Assembly (NCBI GenBank): GCA_020466095.1
Contig: CM035806.1
Location: forward strand, 17,346,224 to 17,410,223
DNA length: 64,000 nt
Direction of reading: 5' to 3'
Source of the DNA: Chlorops oryzae
Lineage: Eukaryota > Arthropoda > Insecta > Diptera > Chloropidae
In this document: positions 23,018 through 34,596 of the stretch, piece after piece
Layout: every line of letters starts with the position of its first letter
How positions within the stretch are numbered: the first letter of the stretch is position 1
Program-made: the position numbers and the translations under genes
Notes under the pieces: model-generated
Databases searched by the model: none
Told to the model about the DNA's origin: nothing
Seen by the model: the letters and a program-made list of their open reading frames with translations, nothing else

Positions 23018-23362
23018 TTACGAGTTGCAAAATTGAAAAATGTGCATTGGTTTAAATGACAATAAGAAATATCTGGAAATTAATACACATCTGTATTTGC
23101 TGCAAACAGATTAGAGTTAAAAATCAAATTTATTTTCATAGCTTGAAACTCTTAAAGAATCAGCCTTCGGTCTCGGCTTTCAATATTTCAATTGCGAGAA
23201 TGTGTTTTTAACATATTTTTTAGTTTTATTTTTTGTGATTGGATGGAATTATTACAATAGCAATTTTGAAGTGCACATGTACTTTTATTGTTTATGATTT
23301 TTTTTTTTTTTTTTTTACAAAAAATAAATATAAAAAATAAAATAAAATATGAACTTTTTCAG
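23018..23362. other. Gene-free segment upstream of candidate exon
   Basis: No repeat or gene is recognised apart from a 21-base T run near 23299 and a run of AAAATAAA-type sequence before the acceptor at 23361-23362. If the exon downstream is real this is intron. Confidence 0.4.
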
Positions 23363-23460
23363 GTATGGCGATGACAGAAAACGAACCTTTTTAGTGATGC
23401 CATATGGCATCACAAGGCGCTACCTGGTTAATGAAACCTTTGAAGTCTGCTCCTTGAACG
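23363..23460 (+). CDS. Candidate internal exon of an unidentified host gene
   Basis: A 98-base segment follows a CTTTTTCAG acceptor and ends at a consensus donor, AACG|GTAAGT. Only one frame is open through it; the 32 full codons include RTFLVMPYGITRRYLV and NETFEVCSL. It is less AT-rich than its surroundings and shows no repeat character. The leftover base at its 3' end joins the exon at 27404 in frame. I do not recognise the protein and no domain can be named. The 5' exons are not seen in this window. It could also be a chance splice-like arrangement. Confidence 0.45.
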
Positions 23461-24010
23461 GTAAGTAATATGCATGCGTTCGATATGCTGTGGATAGTTT
23501 TTTTGGTTAAATCAACAAAAAAAAAAAAAAAAAAAACCTAAAGAGAAGGTACGTTACATCTAAAATAAATCATTAAACCCGATCAATTTCGATAAATTTA
23601 ATTTATAAAGTAATATTTAATACTAGAGCTATAAAATATCGTTACGATTCGGTAAAAAGTAACGATTAATGTAGTCAGTAATCAATAATGTCTGGATACT
23701 GATAGAAGTATCTCGTTACTAGTACTTTTTTGCACACATGCCAGCTGATGGTTACCTGAGTAATTGCGTGCTAAAATGATGGCTCCGCAAAACAGTATGG
23801 TAGTAGAGTGAGTTGAGTTGATATTTGATTAATAAATACTGGGCGAAGATTTAAAGAGTTTTGATGGCTTTATCAACCTTGAGATATTCAATGAATGAAT
23901 GAGCAATATTTAAAAAAATATAACGAGTACTTAGTAACGATTACTTAACGAAAAATACCGAATACACTCGAGTAGTGTATATTTTTGCATTTTTACAACT
24001 CTATTTAATA
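23461..24010. other. AT-rich segment, putative intron
   Basis: No element recognised. An A run at 23517-23536 is followed by unique sequence. It lies between the two candidate exons. Confidence 0.35.
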
Positions 24011-24137
24011 CAGTCAAACTTTCATAACTCGGACTTCTACAACTTGAATTTTCTATATGTATCTTAAACTGAATCGGGTGGCAATGGCGATAAAATCTAT
24101 TTGGATAATGATGGTTCAAGTTATGGAAGTTTGAATG
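24011..24137. mobile_element. 127-bp pogo-like MITE
   Basis: The ends CAGTCAAACTTTCATAACT and inverse CATTCAAACTTCCATAACTT lie within TA on each side. CAGT ends, near-perfect long inverted arms and a TA duplication fit pogo/Tigger-type MITEs. Confidence 0.7.
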
Positions 24138-24265
24138 TATACAATATTTATTAATATAAATATATAAATATATAATATATATAATATAATATAATATAAT
24201 AATGGAGGGTAATGGTAATGTAATGTAGTTTTTTCTTCTTTTCCCCCACCCACCCCGATAACTAA

Positions 24266-24850
24266 CCCAGCGGGAAATGTCCCGCGGACATCCCCGATGA
24301 TGTCCTAGTGACTTCGGAGTCGGAATGCATGCTATTTCCGGTGACACTTTGTATGAAATTTACACAGGAGCTGACAGGAACTTCAGCGGTGACATTATCA
24401 CCGGAAGATTAGAAAATGTCACTGGTCATGCTAGGGGATGCGATGGCGAAAAAAGCATTTGAGAGCAGCACATTGCTCTTTTCTCTCTAAATGTCAATTT
24501 ATAGAAACCAGTATCAAACTGATAACTCTCTTCTTTGCCCTCTCTTTGAATGTTTCGAAAATTTTTAAAAAACTATTTTTAACAATTTTTGTTCGCCTCT
24601 GCCAGGGATCGAACCCGCGATCTTCGGATTCTGAGTCGAGCACTCATCATCTACGCCACTTCATGCTAACGCTGAACTGACGCTAAAACCTTATTTAAAT
24701 TTCAGTAGCCAATGAGAGTCAAGCACATGAACAGCATCCCTCCACGATGACATGTCCTCCAAGATGTCATGCATGACAATGTCACCTATGTATATGTCAT
24801 CGATGACATCACTGGTGACATTGTCATGCAGGAGATAATTTTCCGCTGGG
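24266..24850. mobile_element. CCCAGCGG-family inverted-repeat element, copy 1
   Basis: It begins CCCAGCGGGAAATGTCCC and ends TTTTCCGCTGGG. It contains many short palindromic GACAT/ATGTC blocks (for example ATGTCATCGATGACAT) and a tRNA-like module on the minus strand. A second copy lies inverted at 25547-26110 with high similarity along its length. No open frame of substance. ACTAA precedes the left end here and also at the related element near 40946, so the true left boundary may be a few bases earlier. Superfamily unassigned. Confidence 0.65.
24594..24670 (-). other. tRNA-like box A/box B module
   Basis: On the minus strand AGTGGCGTAGATGATGAGTG (box A-like) precedes an anticodon-arm-like CTCAGAA loop and a consensus box B GGGTTCGATCCC (24605-24616). 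The tail is GCAGAGGCGAAC. The acceptor ends do not pair, so it is not a working tRNA. It lies centrally in the CCCAGCGG element and is conserved in the second copy. Confidence 0.7.
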
Positions 24851-25235
24851 AAGCTTTCGGAATCGAGCAAGTAGTCGTTAAACTTGCTTCCACGCAAGAA
24901 ATAAATAGCGAGCGGTGAAAAATACTAGTTCAGAATCAAGTTTAGGTTTTTCGTCTATGACTTTTATCTTCTTGTTTTGAGGAAGTCGGCAACTGTCGCT
25001 GCCGATGCTGCTTTTGTGATCGCTGAATTGTTTATTTCGTTTGTTCAGAGGAGCAAATTTGAATACGAAAAACGCAAAGTAACAATGACAACAATTAACA
25101 CGATCTTTATACATACATATATCAATGTATATGTATACAAATATATATATATTTTTTAATTTGTTTAAACCTTTTAACTTTCCTGCTCTGTGTTAAATGA
25201 ACGCTTTACAATCAGAAAAAAAAAAAACAAAAAAA
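24851..25235. other. Spacer between inverted CCCAGCGG elements
   Basis: No gene supported. AT-rich sequence with TATATA near 25140-25155. With 25236-25546 it forms the loop of the large inverted repeat. Confidence 0.4.
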
Positions 25236-25546
25236 CAAGTAAGAAGGCTAACATCGGTCAAGCCCGACTTTGATAAGCCTACACAAAAAAAAAAAATTTC
25301 CAAGAATTTTATACTTTGTCGCAACAATTTTGTTCGTTAAATCGTTCCTAACAATTTAAACTGTTCTCAAAAAAATGAAATTTCTTAAAACAACAACAAA
25401 AAATTCTTCGCATGACCACAGAAATTTTATTGGTCTGAAAATGAAAAATCTTTGTGCAACAATTTTTTCAAAAACGTTGTCTCAACAATGTAAAGTTCTT
25501 GAGAAACATTTTTTAAGTGTAGCGTCCCAACAATATCGGCGCACTA

Positions 25547-26110
25547 TCGCCGCGGAAAATTATCTCCTGGATGACAATGTCACCAGTGATGTCATCGATG
25601 ACATATACATAGGTGACATTGTCATGTGTGACATCTTGGAGGACATGTCATCGTGGAGGGATGCTGTTCATGTGCTTGACTCTCATTGGCTACTGAAATT
25701 TAAATAAGGTTTTAGCATCAGTTCAGCGTTAGCATGAAGTGGCATAGATGATGAGTGCTCGACTCAGAATCCGAAGATCGCGGGTTCGATCCCTGGCTGA
25801 GGCGAACAAAAATTGTTAAAAATAGATTTTTAGAAAATTGCGAAATATCCAATGAGAGGAGGACAAAGAAGATAAGAAGTTTTCAAACTGGTTTTCTATA
25901 AATTGACATTTAAAGAGAAAAAGAGCAACGTGCTGCTCTCAAATGCTTTTTTCGCCATCGCACCTCCTAGCATGACAATGTCATCGGGGTGAATTCACTG
26001 TCCAACTCCTGTACAAATGTCATACAAAATGTCATATGAATTGTCATGCATACCGGATCCAAAGTCACCCTGACTTCATCGATGATGTCAGCGGGACATT
26101 TGCCGCTGGG
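25547..26110. mobile_element. CCCAGCGG-family inverted-repeat element, copy 2
   Basis: Inverse orientation to copy 1: it starts with a mutated CGCGGAAAATTATCTCC end and finishes with GGGACATTTGCCGCTGGG. The interior follows copy 1 almost base for base through the GACAT palindromes and tRNA-like module, then diverges partly after 25860. Together the two copies could pair as arms of about 560 bp. Confidence 0.65.
25729..25806 (+). other. tRNA-like box A/box B module, second copy
   Basis: Same module as at 24594-24670. Box A-like AGTGGCATAGATGATGAG, box B GGGTTCGATCCC (25782-25793), tail CTGAGGCGAACAAAAA. One or two substitutions separate the copies. Confidence 0.7.
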
Positions 26111-26552
26111 ATCTTTTGTCTTTCCACACAAAAGTTACAAAAATCAACTTTTTCAGGCGTAGCAGCGAGCGAAACTTATTCACTTTTCCCGTACATATGT
26201 ATTTCATTCCTCTTGGTTCTGTTTGGAATTTGAAGCTTCTACACCTTTTACTTTGGGAGTTACGGAAAAGCCTCCATTTGTGGGCTTTGCAGTGGGCGGA
26301 TATTGCCCATTTTCACTTAGGATCGTTCGCGGGGCTCAACATACCTGTGTGCCAAATTGGTGACGTGATTGGTTCAGCCGTTTGAAAGGAAATCCGACCA
26401 CAGACGGACGGACGGACGGACGGACATCGACATAAATCGATTCTCTTTTCGGTCCATATCAATAATATGTATGTATATATATTTGTCTACATCTATGGAG
26501 CTTCTTTCCAGCTGTTACAAGATCCGAACAAAACTTATATACCCAGCTGACC

Positions 26553-27403
26553 AAAATTCAGATACAGTCATTCATAGGCAGAGACAAACACATATAGACG
26601 GGCCGACTGACACAGCGAGTTCGAAAATATATTACGAAAAAATTAATATTTCAATGTCAACTGGCAAATAAAAAATATGTATTTCAAAAATTACAAAAAA
26701 AAAAAAAAAAAAAAAACAAAACAGAAGCAAAAATGGGGAAAAAAAAATAAAATCCCAAATGAAAAATAACACAGACACGCAGTCGGCATTATGAACGCCA
26801 GCAAAAATCATAAGAATTAAGTATACAAAATAATGCTCGTAGGTATGTATTGTATGTAAGTATGTATGTACACAAATTCGAGTGAATATATTTATGTAAA
26901 TGATTTAACACAAAATATAATAAAGCCACGCGGCGATAAAGCCAAACTATTCAAATGGAAATTCGACTTAAATTTTCCGCAATTTATTGTGAAAAATACT
27001 CGCCCGTTTCGTGCCAAACGAAATTTTCATTTAAAGCCATAAATAATGGCTATTATATTAAATATATTAAATAAAAATTGTTCTCATTTTCTACGTTCAT
27101 TTAAAAAAAGCATTGTTAATATTCATTGCACTTTAAGAGTTTCTGATTCAATAAAACATGAAAAATAAATCCATTAGCACTCGCTTGATTGTTTAAGATG
27201 GGGATTTTTCGGACCACAGGAGGGGAAGTTTCAGTATGTACAATAACAAAGGCGGAATTCTTAACATATCGCACCCTTGCTACTAATTTTTTTAACCTCA
27301 AGTATGTATTTGCAATACTCTTGCCCTCTTCTTCTAGGTCTTACATCTTATATATTAGGTTCAGAAAAAAATATGAAAATGATTTTTTCTTTTTTTCCCG
27401 CAG
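26553..27403. other. Gene-free segment, putative intron
   Basis: No element recognised beyond an A run at 26694-26716 and TATG runs. A polypyrimidine tract (TTTTTTCTTTTTTTCCCGCAG) ends at 27403 and forms the acceptor of the next candidate exon. Confidence 0.4.
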
Positions 27404-27513
27404 GTAATGCCGAACAATTCACCGGTTGGCTTGAATCAAAGCAAGCAAAGAATATCTCTGGAGTGCAAAAGTACCAGTTTGCAATTGATAGAGCATCCAA
27501 TAATCGAAGATAA
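27404..27513 (+). CDS. Candidate terminal exon of the same unidentified gene
   Basis: It follows a strong polypyrimidine tract and a CCCGCAG acceptor. Joined to the last base of the exon at 23363-23460 it reads in frame as GNAEQFTGWLESKQ through IDRASNNRR to a TAA at 27511-27513. A second frame is also open to TAA at 27521 and could use a GTTGTAAGC donor near 27520, so the frame is not settled. The product is unrecognised. No convincing polyadenylation signal is close by. Real-exon status rests on splice signals and phase agreement only. Confidence 0.4.
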
Positions 27514-28178
27514 GTCGTTGTAAGCCTCAACGATTATTCGCCTGAATATCAAATGTCATCGAAATGCATTAGACATACCAAAGCTAAAAGAGAAAGGCAA
27601 TTCGGTTGCCAAGCAATTTGATTTCTTCGAATTTTTTTTTTTTTTTTGTTTTTCATTTTTCTCTCCATGACTGTACTGTGCTTTGCGTTTTAGTTGGGAA
27701 ATTATCGCGAGGAGAACGAAAACAAATGAGTCATTTCTCGATAGGAAGCCTCAGTCTCGCGCTGAAATATGAAGTGCGATCAAACTCTCGAAGAACCGCT
27801 TCTGCCAATGATTCGAGCGTAAATAGATGACTCGATTGTTTGCCTTTTCCCCACAAGAACGCGAAGAGACGAATAACATTCGCTTGCAGCTTGCAGAAAT
27901 GTGAACTGGTGAACTACTCAAGAATCATGCTTCTGGGTTACAAAATATGTACATATATAGGTACCTATTTGTCTATTTATTTGCATATATGTATGTAAGA
28001 GAGCACGGAGCTAAGTGCTGATTTCATAAATTTTGTAGCGATCGCATTGCCCGTCCCGATACAAGAAACGATAATCTTAATCGATAAATCTCATCGGTAA
28101 AGATACGAAAATTAATATCCTAAAATAAATTTCAGGGATATGACCATTTATGGAATTTTAATGAATATCATTCGATTA
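27514..28178. other. Gene-free segment, possible 3' UTR or intron
   Basis: No element recognised. Pyrimidine-rich runs occur at 27631-27665. Some AATAAA-like hexamers exist (for example near 28123), but I cannot tie one to a transcript end. Confidence 0.35.
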
Positions 28179-28367
28179 CAGTGTACTCTCTCTTAAGCGG
28201 ACACCCCCGGGACCGAAAAATATGTCCGCTTAACAGGGTTTCCGTTTAAGAGGAAACTATTTGAGACGCAAGAAATCTTTAGCATTCCCAAAAAGTGTCC
28301 GTTTAAGAGGGGTGTCCGTTTGAGAGGGATGTCCGTTTGGGAGTGTCCGCAAGGAGAGAGTACACTG
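28179..28367. mobile_element. 189-bp pogo-like MITE
   Basis: The ends CAGTGTACTCTCTCTTAAGC and its inverse (CAGTGTACTCTCTCCTTGCG) are flanked by TA on both sides. GTCCGTTTAAGAGG-like motifs recur inside. CAGTGTACTCTC ends are typical of pogo/Tigger-like non-autonomous elements (family knowledge). No coding. Confidence 0.75.
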
Positions 28368-28819
28368 TATGTGTGTACGCTCAAGGCAACATACAGTCAA
28401 CCTTCCATAATTAGGTGTTGAGAAAGAGTTTCCCATGAAATTCCTGAGTTCGCTTCGGTCTCTGTAACTCGAATTTGCCCTTTCAATAACGGTGGCTCGA
28501 GCAATGCAAGCTTGACTTTATCTTAAAAAAGCGATTGGGTAGCTGTATGGTATTTAATAAAATAAAAAATAAAAGCCTTTTAATGAACACTGTGATCAAC
28601 AGGTGCCATTCCTTATCGATTCCTAAATTATAACCAATGTCGATATAGGTAGGTAAGTAAGTATTGTAAGGTGCAACCCCAATAAGCTTCAAATGCCACG
28701 CAAAGAGAATCCCTTTCAAAACACACTTTGATATTAATATTTCAATATTCTCCTAATACTTATAGTCGATCCCCGCTTAAAAGCACCAAAATTTGTGTAG
28801 TGTTGATTTATTTGCAGGA

Positions 28820-28855
28820 CCTATAGCGGGAGAGAGAGAGAGTGAAAAAGAGCGA

Positions 28856-28912
<57 letters not shown>

Positions 28913-29480
28913 TGAAAGAGAGAGAGCGTGTGTGAAAGAGAGAGAGCGTGTGTGAAAGAGAGAGAGTGTGTGAAGAGAGAGAGAGAGAGTGTGTGTGAGA
29001 GAGAGAGAGTGTGTGTGAGAGAGAGAGAGGAGTGAGAGAGAGAGAGGGTGAGAGAGAGAGAGTGAGAGATGAGAGAGAGAGAGGTAGGAGAGAGAGAGAG
29101 AGTAGGTAGAGAGAAGAGAGAGAGGAGAGAGAGGAGAAGAGAGAGAGAGAGATGAGAGAGGAGAGAGAGAGAGTAGAGAAGAGAGAGAGAGAGAGTAGAA
29201 GAGAGAGAGAGAGAGAAGGAGAGAGAAGTAAAGAGAGAGAGAGAGAGTAAAAGAGAGAGAGAGAGTGAAAAAGAGAGAGAGAGAGAGTAAAGAGAGAGAG
29301 AGGAGAGTGATAGAGAGAGAGAAGAGAAGCAGTAAGAGAGGAGAGATCGTTTTTTAGAGAGAAAATCAGTTAGTGAGAGAGAATCGCTGACAGATAGAAC
29401 GAGAGAAACAGAGAGGGAATGAAAGAGAGTGAGAGAGAATGAAAGAAAGTGATATAGAAACGAAAGAACACACTAAGGGC
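28820..29480. repeat. (GA)n array with GAGAGTGTGTGA higher-order variants
   Basis: A pure GA core (28862-28896) is followed by repeating units such as GTGTGTGAAAGAGAGAGAGC and later GAGAGTAAAAGAGAGAG with periods of about 20-30 bp, decaying to GA-rich sequence. This is a microsatellite grading into a minisatellite. Confidence 0.93.
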
Positions 29481-30610
29481 AAGATAAGAATTTTGACATT
29501 ACTTCAGCTGCAGCTCGAAAAAGAGCAAAAGGAGGAAAATAATTCTCAAGGTCGAACTAAACAAAATATAAATTTGACAAAAAAAAAAAAATACTGAAAA
29601 TCTTTTCTTAAAATATCAAATAAATTTCAGCTTAAGTTGAATTTCCGAAATTATTTTTATAAGCTTGCTACCAAGATCACTATCAAAACTTCTGTATGAG
29701 GTGCCGACTCTCAGCAGCCCAAGAGATCAAAACTCATAAAAATTAAAGACAAAAACAAAAAATTTCGAAATTTATAGAAAAGATGAAATCGAGCAAGTCC
29801 GCGGGTCCTTAAGTCTGCTTATCAATATTTATTTAGAAACTAAAAAATTCCGCTGAAATTTGTTAATTAAATTTAACAGATAAATTCATTTTCGTACTGT
29901 ACGTATGCACGTGTATATGTGTGCATGTGTGCATGCAATTGTGCATGTGTGTGCGATGTAAATAAGATTAAAGTCGATTTACGTGCCCAACAGCAGACTA
30001 ACAAAAATTCTCAATTCTCGCAACGGAGCAAACAAATGCAAATTAATAGCACTCGAGTCACGTGTCTGAAAGGCCGACAACAACGCCACGATACGCTACG
30101 ATACGATGCGATGCAATCCGATGCGATGCGATGCGATTGGATGCAATGCGATGGGACTCGGGTCTTGGGAATAACAGATGAGATTGAATTGCGAATTCTG
30201 GTTAAAATGCCATTAGAAATTCAATTACACGTCGAAAGAACGAGTCTGTTTGGCTTGCACGAGTCCAAGCCAAACAAAATTTTCTTTGTAATTAATTTGG
30301 AAAACAAATGAAATTCACTTGCAAGGCTTTGGATATTTCGTTTCTGTTCTTGTCCCTAAATAATAATAGAAGTTTTCTAATTGACAACAACAAAACAAAC
30401 AAACAAACAAACAAAGCAACTTATCAAGCTTCGCAATGTGTTTTCGATATTTCCTTTTGATAATTCGTGAAAATTCAAATCCGCGCAAATCGTAAAAACA
30501 AAAAACTGGCAATGAAAGGAAAACGCAACGCAAGGCAATTCAAGAAAGACAATCCGTTGTTGCTTTTGAATGGAAAACAAAACCAGCTGACTGACTGCTT
30601 TTGAGAGCGA
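29481..30610. other. Gene-free segment with a short GATGC repeat
   Basis: No gene supported. The 130-codon + frame at 29919-30311 runs through a TGTGCATG-rich stretch and a (GATGC)n-like repeat at about 30089-30155, so it is probably chance. A (CAAA)n run lies at 30385-30414. Confidence 0.4.
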
Positions 30611-32394
30611 CAACTGCAAGACAGAGAGAGAGAGAGAGGAGCGAGCGAGCGAGAGAGAGGGCGATACCCAGCGAGTACGAGAATGAGCGACAGAGAAGTG
30701 CTACTCCAAAGGTGTGTTGCAATTTGCCAATGCATGTTTTCTTTCCTTTTTTCTTTTGTAAATGAATATGCAGGCAAAAGAAAAAGCAAGACAAAAACCA
30801 AAACAAAATAAGCAAAAATAAACAAAACATCAAACAAAAAATAGAAGAAAAAAACGAACAGTGAACGCAGAAAACAAAACCAAAAATTATAAGAGAAAAA
30901 AAAACCAGCAAGCAATATGAAAAAAAAAATAAAAATAAAAATATGTAAAATAAGACAACCTAGTAATAATTAAGCGGTTGGTGCACAAGTCGAGATATAT
31001 ATATGTATATATATAAGTCGAAAACGACGAAGAGGAAGAAGAAATAGAAGCACAGCAAAGACGAAGACGAAGAGGAAATTTCGCAATTAAAAAAATGATT
31101 TTTTCATAATTATGTACATAAGTCGAGTGACGACACACAAACCTTTTCAATAGTTCGATATTATTGGATTTTATTTGTGTTTCGATAAATGAGAAATTTC
31201 ATCGCTTACCTTATTTACTTTGCTTTCTCATCCAGCCATAAATGCTTATAAGTATTGCAAAAAACAAAAAAGAAGACTTTCTCTTGGCCACTTTTCGCTT
31301 TTACTTTGCAAACACATGCACAAAAACAGGCAAGAAAGCGTAATTTTTTTTTCCTTTTCCTCGTCGTTTCTTGTACTTTTCTTTTTCTTATTGATTTCTT
31401 CAAGTTATTTTTTTAATTATTTGAGCACGAACACACACTTTATAGTTTCATCAGTCAAATCGTAACGGAATAACATTACAGAAAAAAAAAAAAAAACGTT
31501 TACGGATTTACAAAAACAAAAGGGAAAGTCTTCCCTTGAAACAAATAAGGTCTACAACGATTGGGAGGACGTGCCACTTCAGGTCAAAGTAAAAATAAAA
31601 TATAAAAAAGTTTCTTTTGAGAACGAACTTTTCTGTCTGTCCGCGTAAAAAACTTATTGCAAATCAGCTGACACGTCACGCCGCATTAGGTTTTGTTTTT
31701 TGTTTTTTTTTTTTTTTTTTTTTTTACTGCTTGAGCCTTAACACTTTTCTTTTCGGATTTACCTTTCACAGCTTCTCTTAGCCAAAGTAAAAAGATGTAA
31801 AAGAGAACAACAGTAGAAAAGAAACGATTTCTCAAAGCGTTTTCGTCGAGAAAAAGAAAATAAGAGATGTAAATAAAAAACACTTATGCTCTTTTTTCAT
31901 GATTTGGCTTGCACTTGCACTTAACACAATGCACGCGATTAAATAAAAATTTCTAACCACGAAAGAATAAATCAGTAATTTCACTTTATGCCATAAAATC
32001 TAGAGCAATACGAGTGGCTAAACGCGTCAAAATCAACTAACGTAAACACATTCATATGAATGAATCGAATTGGAGTAAGAGTGATGCGCAAAACCGCAGG
32101 TACCCAGTACGCCCTACTCGTTATCTGCGCTCACGAAATGTACTCTCGGTACTCGACGTTTGGATGTTTCATCTGTTCACGTATAACTGCGAGTTCGATT
32201 GTGAGCGCATTTTCGCAACTGAAATAAAATGGGAGACGTGTTGTTTGATTTATGTTTTGCTATTGTTATTGATTTTAAATTGCATGAACAATTGTTGTTC
32301 TGTTGCGGGTAAAGAGATTTATTGGCAAATATGTCGGTACATATGCCCTCGGCTCAATTATTACATTGAGGACAATTAATCCGTAGACTTAAAT
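30611..32394. other. Complex non-repetitive segment, possible regulatory DNA
   Basis: It starts with a GAGAGAGCGAGCGAG cluster (30620-30660), which resembles GAGA-type elements. It continues with unique, A-rich sequence and, near 31668-31682, CAGCTGACACGTCACG, which contains an E-box-like core. The stretch 32050-32230 is less AT-rich. The 107-codon + frame at 32056-32379 has no recognisable domain. A promoter or enhancer is possible but not shown. Confidence 0.25.
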
Positions 32395-34290
32395 TTATAT
32401 ATGTATTATATTTTATACTTTATATATTATATTTTACATTTTATATTTTATATTTAAAATTTTGTATTTTATGTTTTATATTTTATATATTATATTTTTT
32501 ATTTTATATTTTATATTTTATTTATTGCAATTTATATTTTATATATTACATTTTATATTTAAAGTTTTATATTTTATAAGTATTTTATATTTTAAATTTT
32601 ATATTTTATATATTATAATTTTTATTTTATATTTTTATATTTTAAATTTTATATTTTACATTTTATATTTTATTTATTACATTTTATATTTTATATATTA
32701 CATTTTATATTTGATATTTAAAGTTTTATGTTTTATAAGTATTTTATATTTTAAATTTTATATTTTATATATTATAATTTTTATTTTATATTTTATTTTA
32801 TATTTTATATTTAAAATTTTATATTTTACATTTTATATTTTATATATTACATTTATATTTTATATATTACATTTTATATTTGATATTTAAAGTTTTATAT
32901 TTTATAAGTATTTTATATTTTAAATTTTATATTTTATATATTATAATTTTTATTTTATATTTTATATTTTAAAATTTTATATTTTACATTTTATATTTTA
33001 TTTATTGCAATTTATATTTTATATATTATATTACATTTTATATTTTATATTTAAAGTTTTATATTTTATAAGTATTTTATATTTTAAATTTTATATTTTA
33101 CATATTATAATTTTTATTTTATATTTAAAATTTTATATTTTACATTTTATATTTTATTTATTGCAATTTATATTTTATATATTACATTTTATATTTTATA
33201 TTTAAAGTTTTATATTTTATAAGTATTTTATATTTTAAATTTTTATATTTTATATATTATAATTTTTATTTTATATTTTATATTTAAAATTTTATATTTT
33301 ACATTTTATATTTTATTTATTACATTTTATATTTTATATATTACATTTTATATTTGATATTTAAAGTTTTATGTTTTATAAGTATTTTATATTTTAAATT
33401 TTATATTTTATATTTTATTTATTACATTTTATATTTTATAAGTATTTTATATTTTATGTTTTATATTTTATATTTTTTTATTTTATTTTTTATATTTTTT
33501 ATTTTATTTTTTATATTTTATATATTTATAAGTATTTTATAATTTATACTTTATATTTTATATTTAAAGTTTTTATATTTTTACATTTTATATTTTATTT
33601 ATTACATTTTATATTTTATAATATTACATTTTTATATTTAAAGTTTTATAATTTATAAGTATTTTATATTTTAAATTTTATATTTTATATATTATAATTT
33701 TTATTTTATATTTTATTTTATATTTTATATTTATAAATTTTATATTTTACATTTTATATTTTATATATTACATTTATATTTTATTTATTATTACATTTTA
33801 TATTTGATATTTAAAGTTTTATATTTTATAAGTATTTTATATTTTAAATTTTTATATTTTATATATTATAATTTTTATTTTATATTTTATATTTAAAATT
33901 TTATATTTTACATTTTATATTTATTTATTACATTTTATATTTTATATATTACATTTTATATTTGATATTTAAAGTTTTATAATTTATAAGTATTTTATAT
34001 TTTAAATTTTATATTTTATATATTATAATTTTTATTTTATATTTTATATTTAAAATTTTATATTTTACATTTTATTTATTGCAATTTATATTTTATATAT
34101 TACATTTTATATTTTATATTTAAAGTTTTATATTTTATAAGTATTTTATATTTAAAATTTTATATTTTATATATTATAATTTTTATTTTATATTTTATAT
34201 TTAAAATTTTATATTTTACATTTTATTTATTGCAATTTATATTTTATATATTACATTTTATATTTTATATCATATACATAAACTTTAATC
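32395..34290. repeat. AT minisatellite with 150-170-bp higher-order unit
   Basis: About 1.9 kb are built from TTTTATATT words. TATAAGTATTTTATATTTT recurs at about 32575, 32735, 32904, 33067, 33219, 33378, 33817, 33986 and 34138, mostly 150-170 bp apart. Other landmarks (TATTTATTGCAATTTATATT, AATTTTTATTTTATA) keep fixed order. This gives a higher-order satellite with local deletions around 33440-33660. The Tyr/Ile/Phe-rich open frames are artefacts. Confidence 0.92.
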
Positions 34291-34431
34291 ATTCATTATT
34301 TTGCCTTCATATTTCAAGCGCTTTCGAGGTTTGTGGAAGCAAATACACATTTTAGGGAAAACCCCCATTACATAATTACACTAGCAAACTGATAAAAATT
34401 TGTGTAAATTTTATTAAATCTTTGTTCCTTA

Positions 34432-34573
34432 GGGGCTCGCTCCAGTTCTGTCAGAAATGAAACAGAAATGAAAAACTTCATATAAAAAAAACACTTCAGA
34501 AAATTTCTGGTTCATTTCTGAAGCGTTTTTTTATATGAAGTTTTTCATTTCTGTCTGAAATGGAGCGAGCCCC
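34432..34573. mobile_element. GGGGCTC-family MITE, copy 2 (most complete)
   Basis: 142 bp forming an almost perfect hairpin. GGGGCTCGCTCCAGTTCTG faces its inverse, inner arms CATATAAAAAAACACTTCAG also pair, and TTA flanks both ends. Copies at 22201-22295 and 38890-39028 share ends and arms. The 3-bp TTA/ATT duplication suggests PIF/Harbinger-type. Confidence 0.8.
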
Positions 34574-34596
34574 TTATCGAAAAAAATAAGATAATC

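Larger units (their letters stand above)
25236..26552 (+). mobile_element. mini-me/DINE-1-like element interrupted by a CCCAGCGG element
   Basis: The left part carries CATCGGTCAAGCCCGACTTT and, after an AT-rich insertion (about 25277-25515), TAGCGTCCCAACAAT. The right part from 26111 carries TTTGAAGCTTCTACACC, TTTGTGGGCTTTGCAGTGGG, the (GACG)n block at 26403-26425, a CATAAATCGATTCTC-like core and the end TATACCCAGC. These blocks occur in the same order in the copy at 21060-22048. The 564-bp CCCAGCGG element splits it. Confidence 0.55.

Noticed and set aside
29919..30311. 130-codon + frame rich in Cys at its start
   Set aside because: The start is a TGTGCATG run and the middle a GATGC repeat; likely chance.
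32462..33542. Phe/Ile/Tyr-rich open frames
   Set aside because: They are translations of the AT minisatellite.
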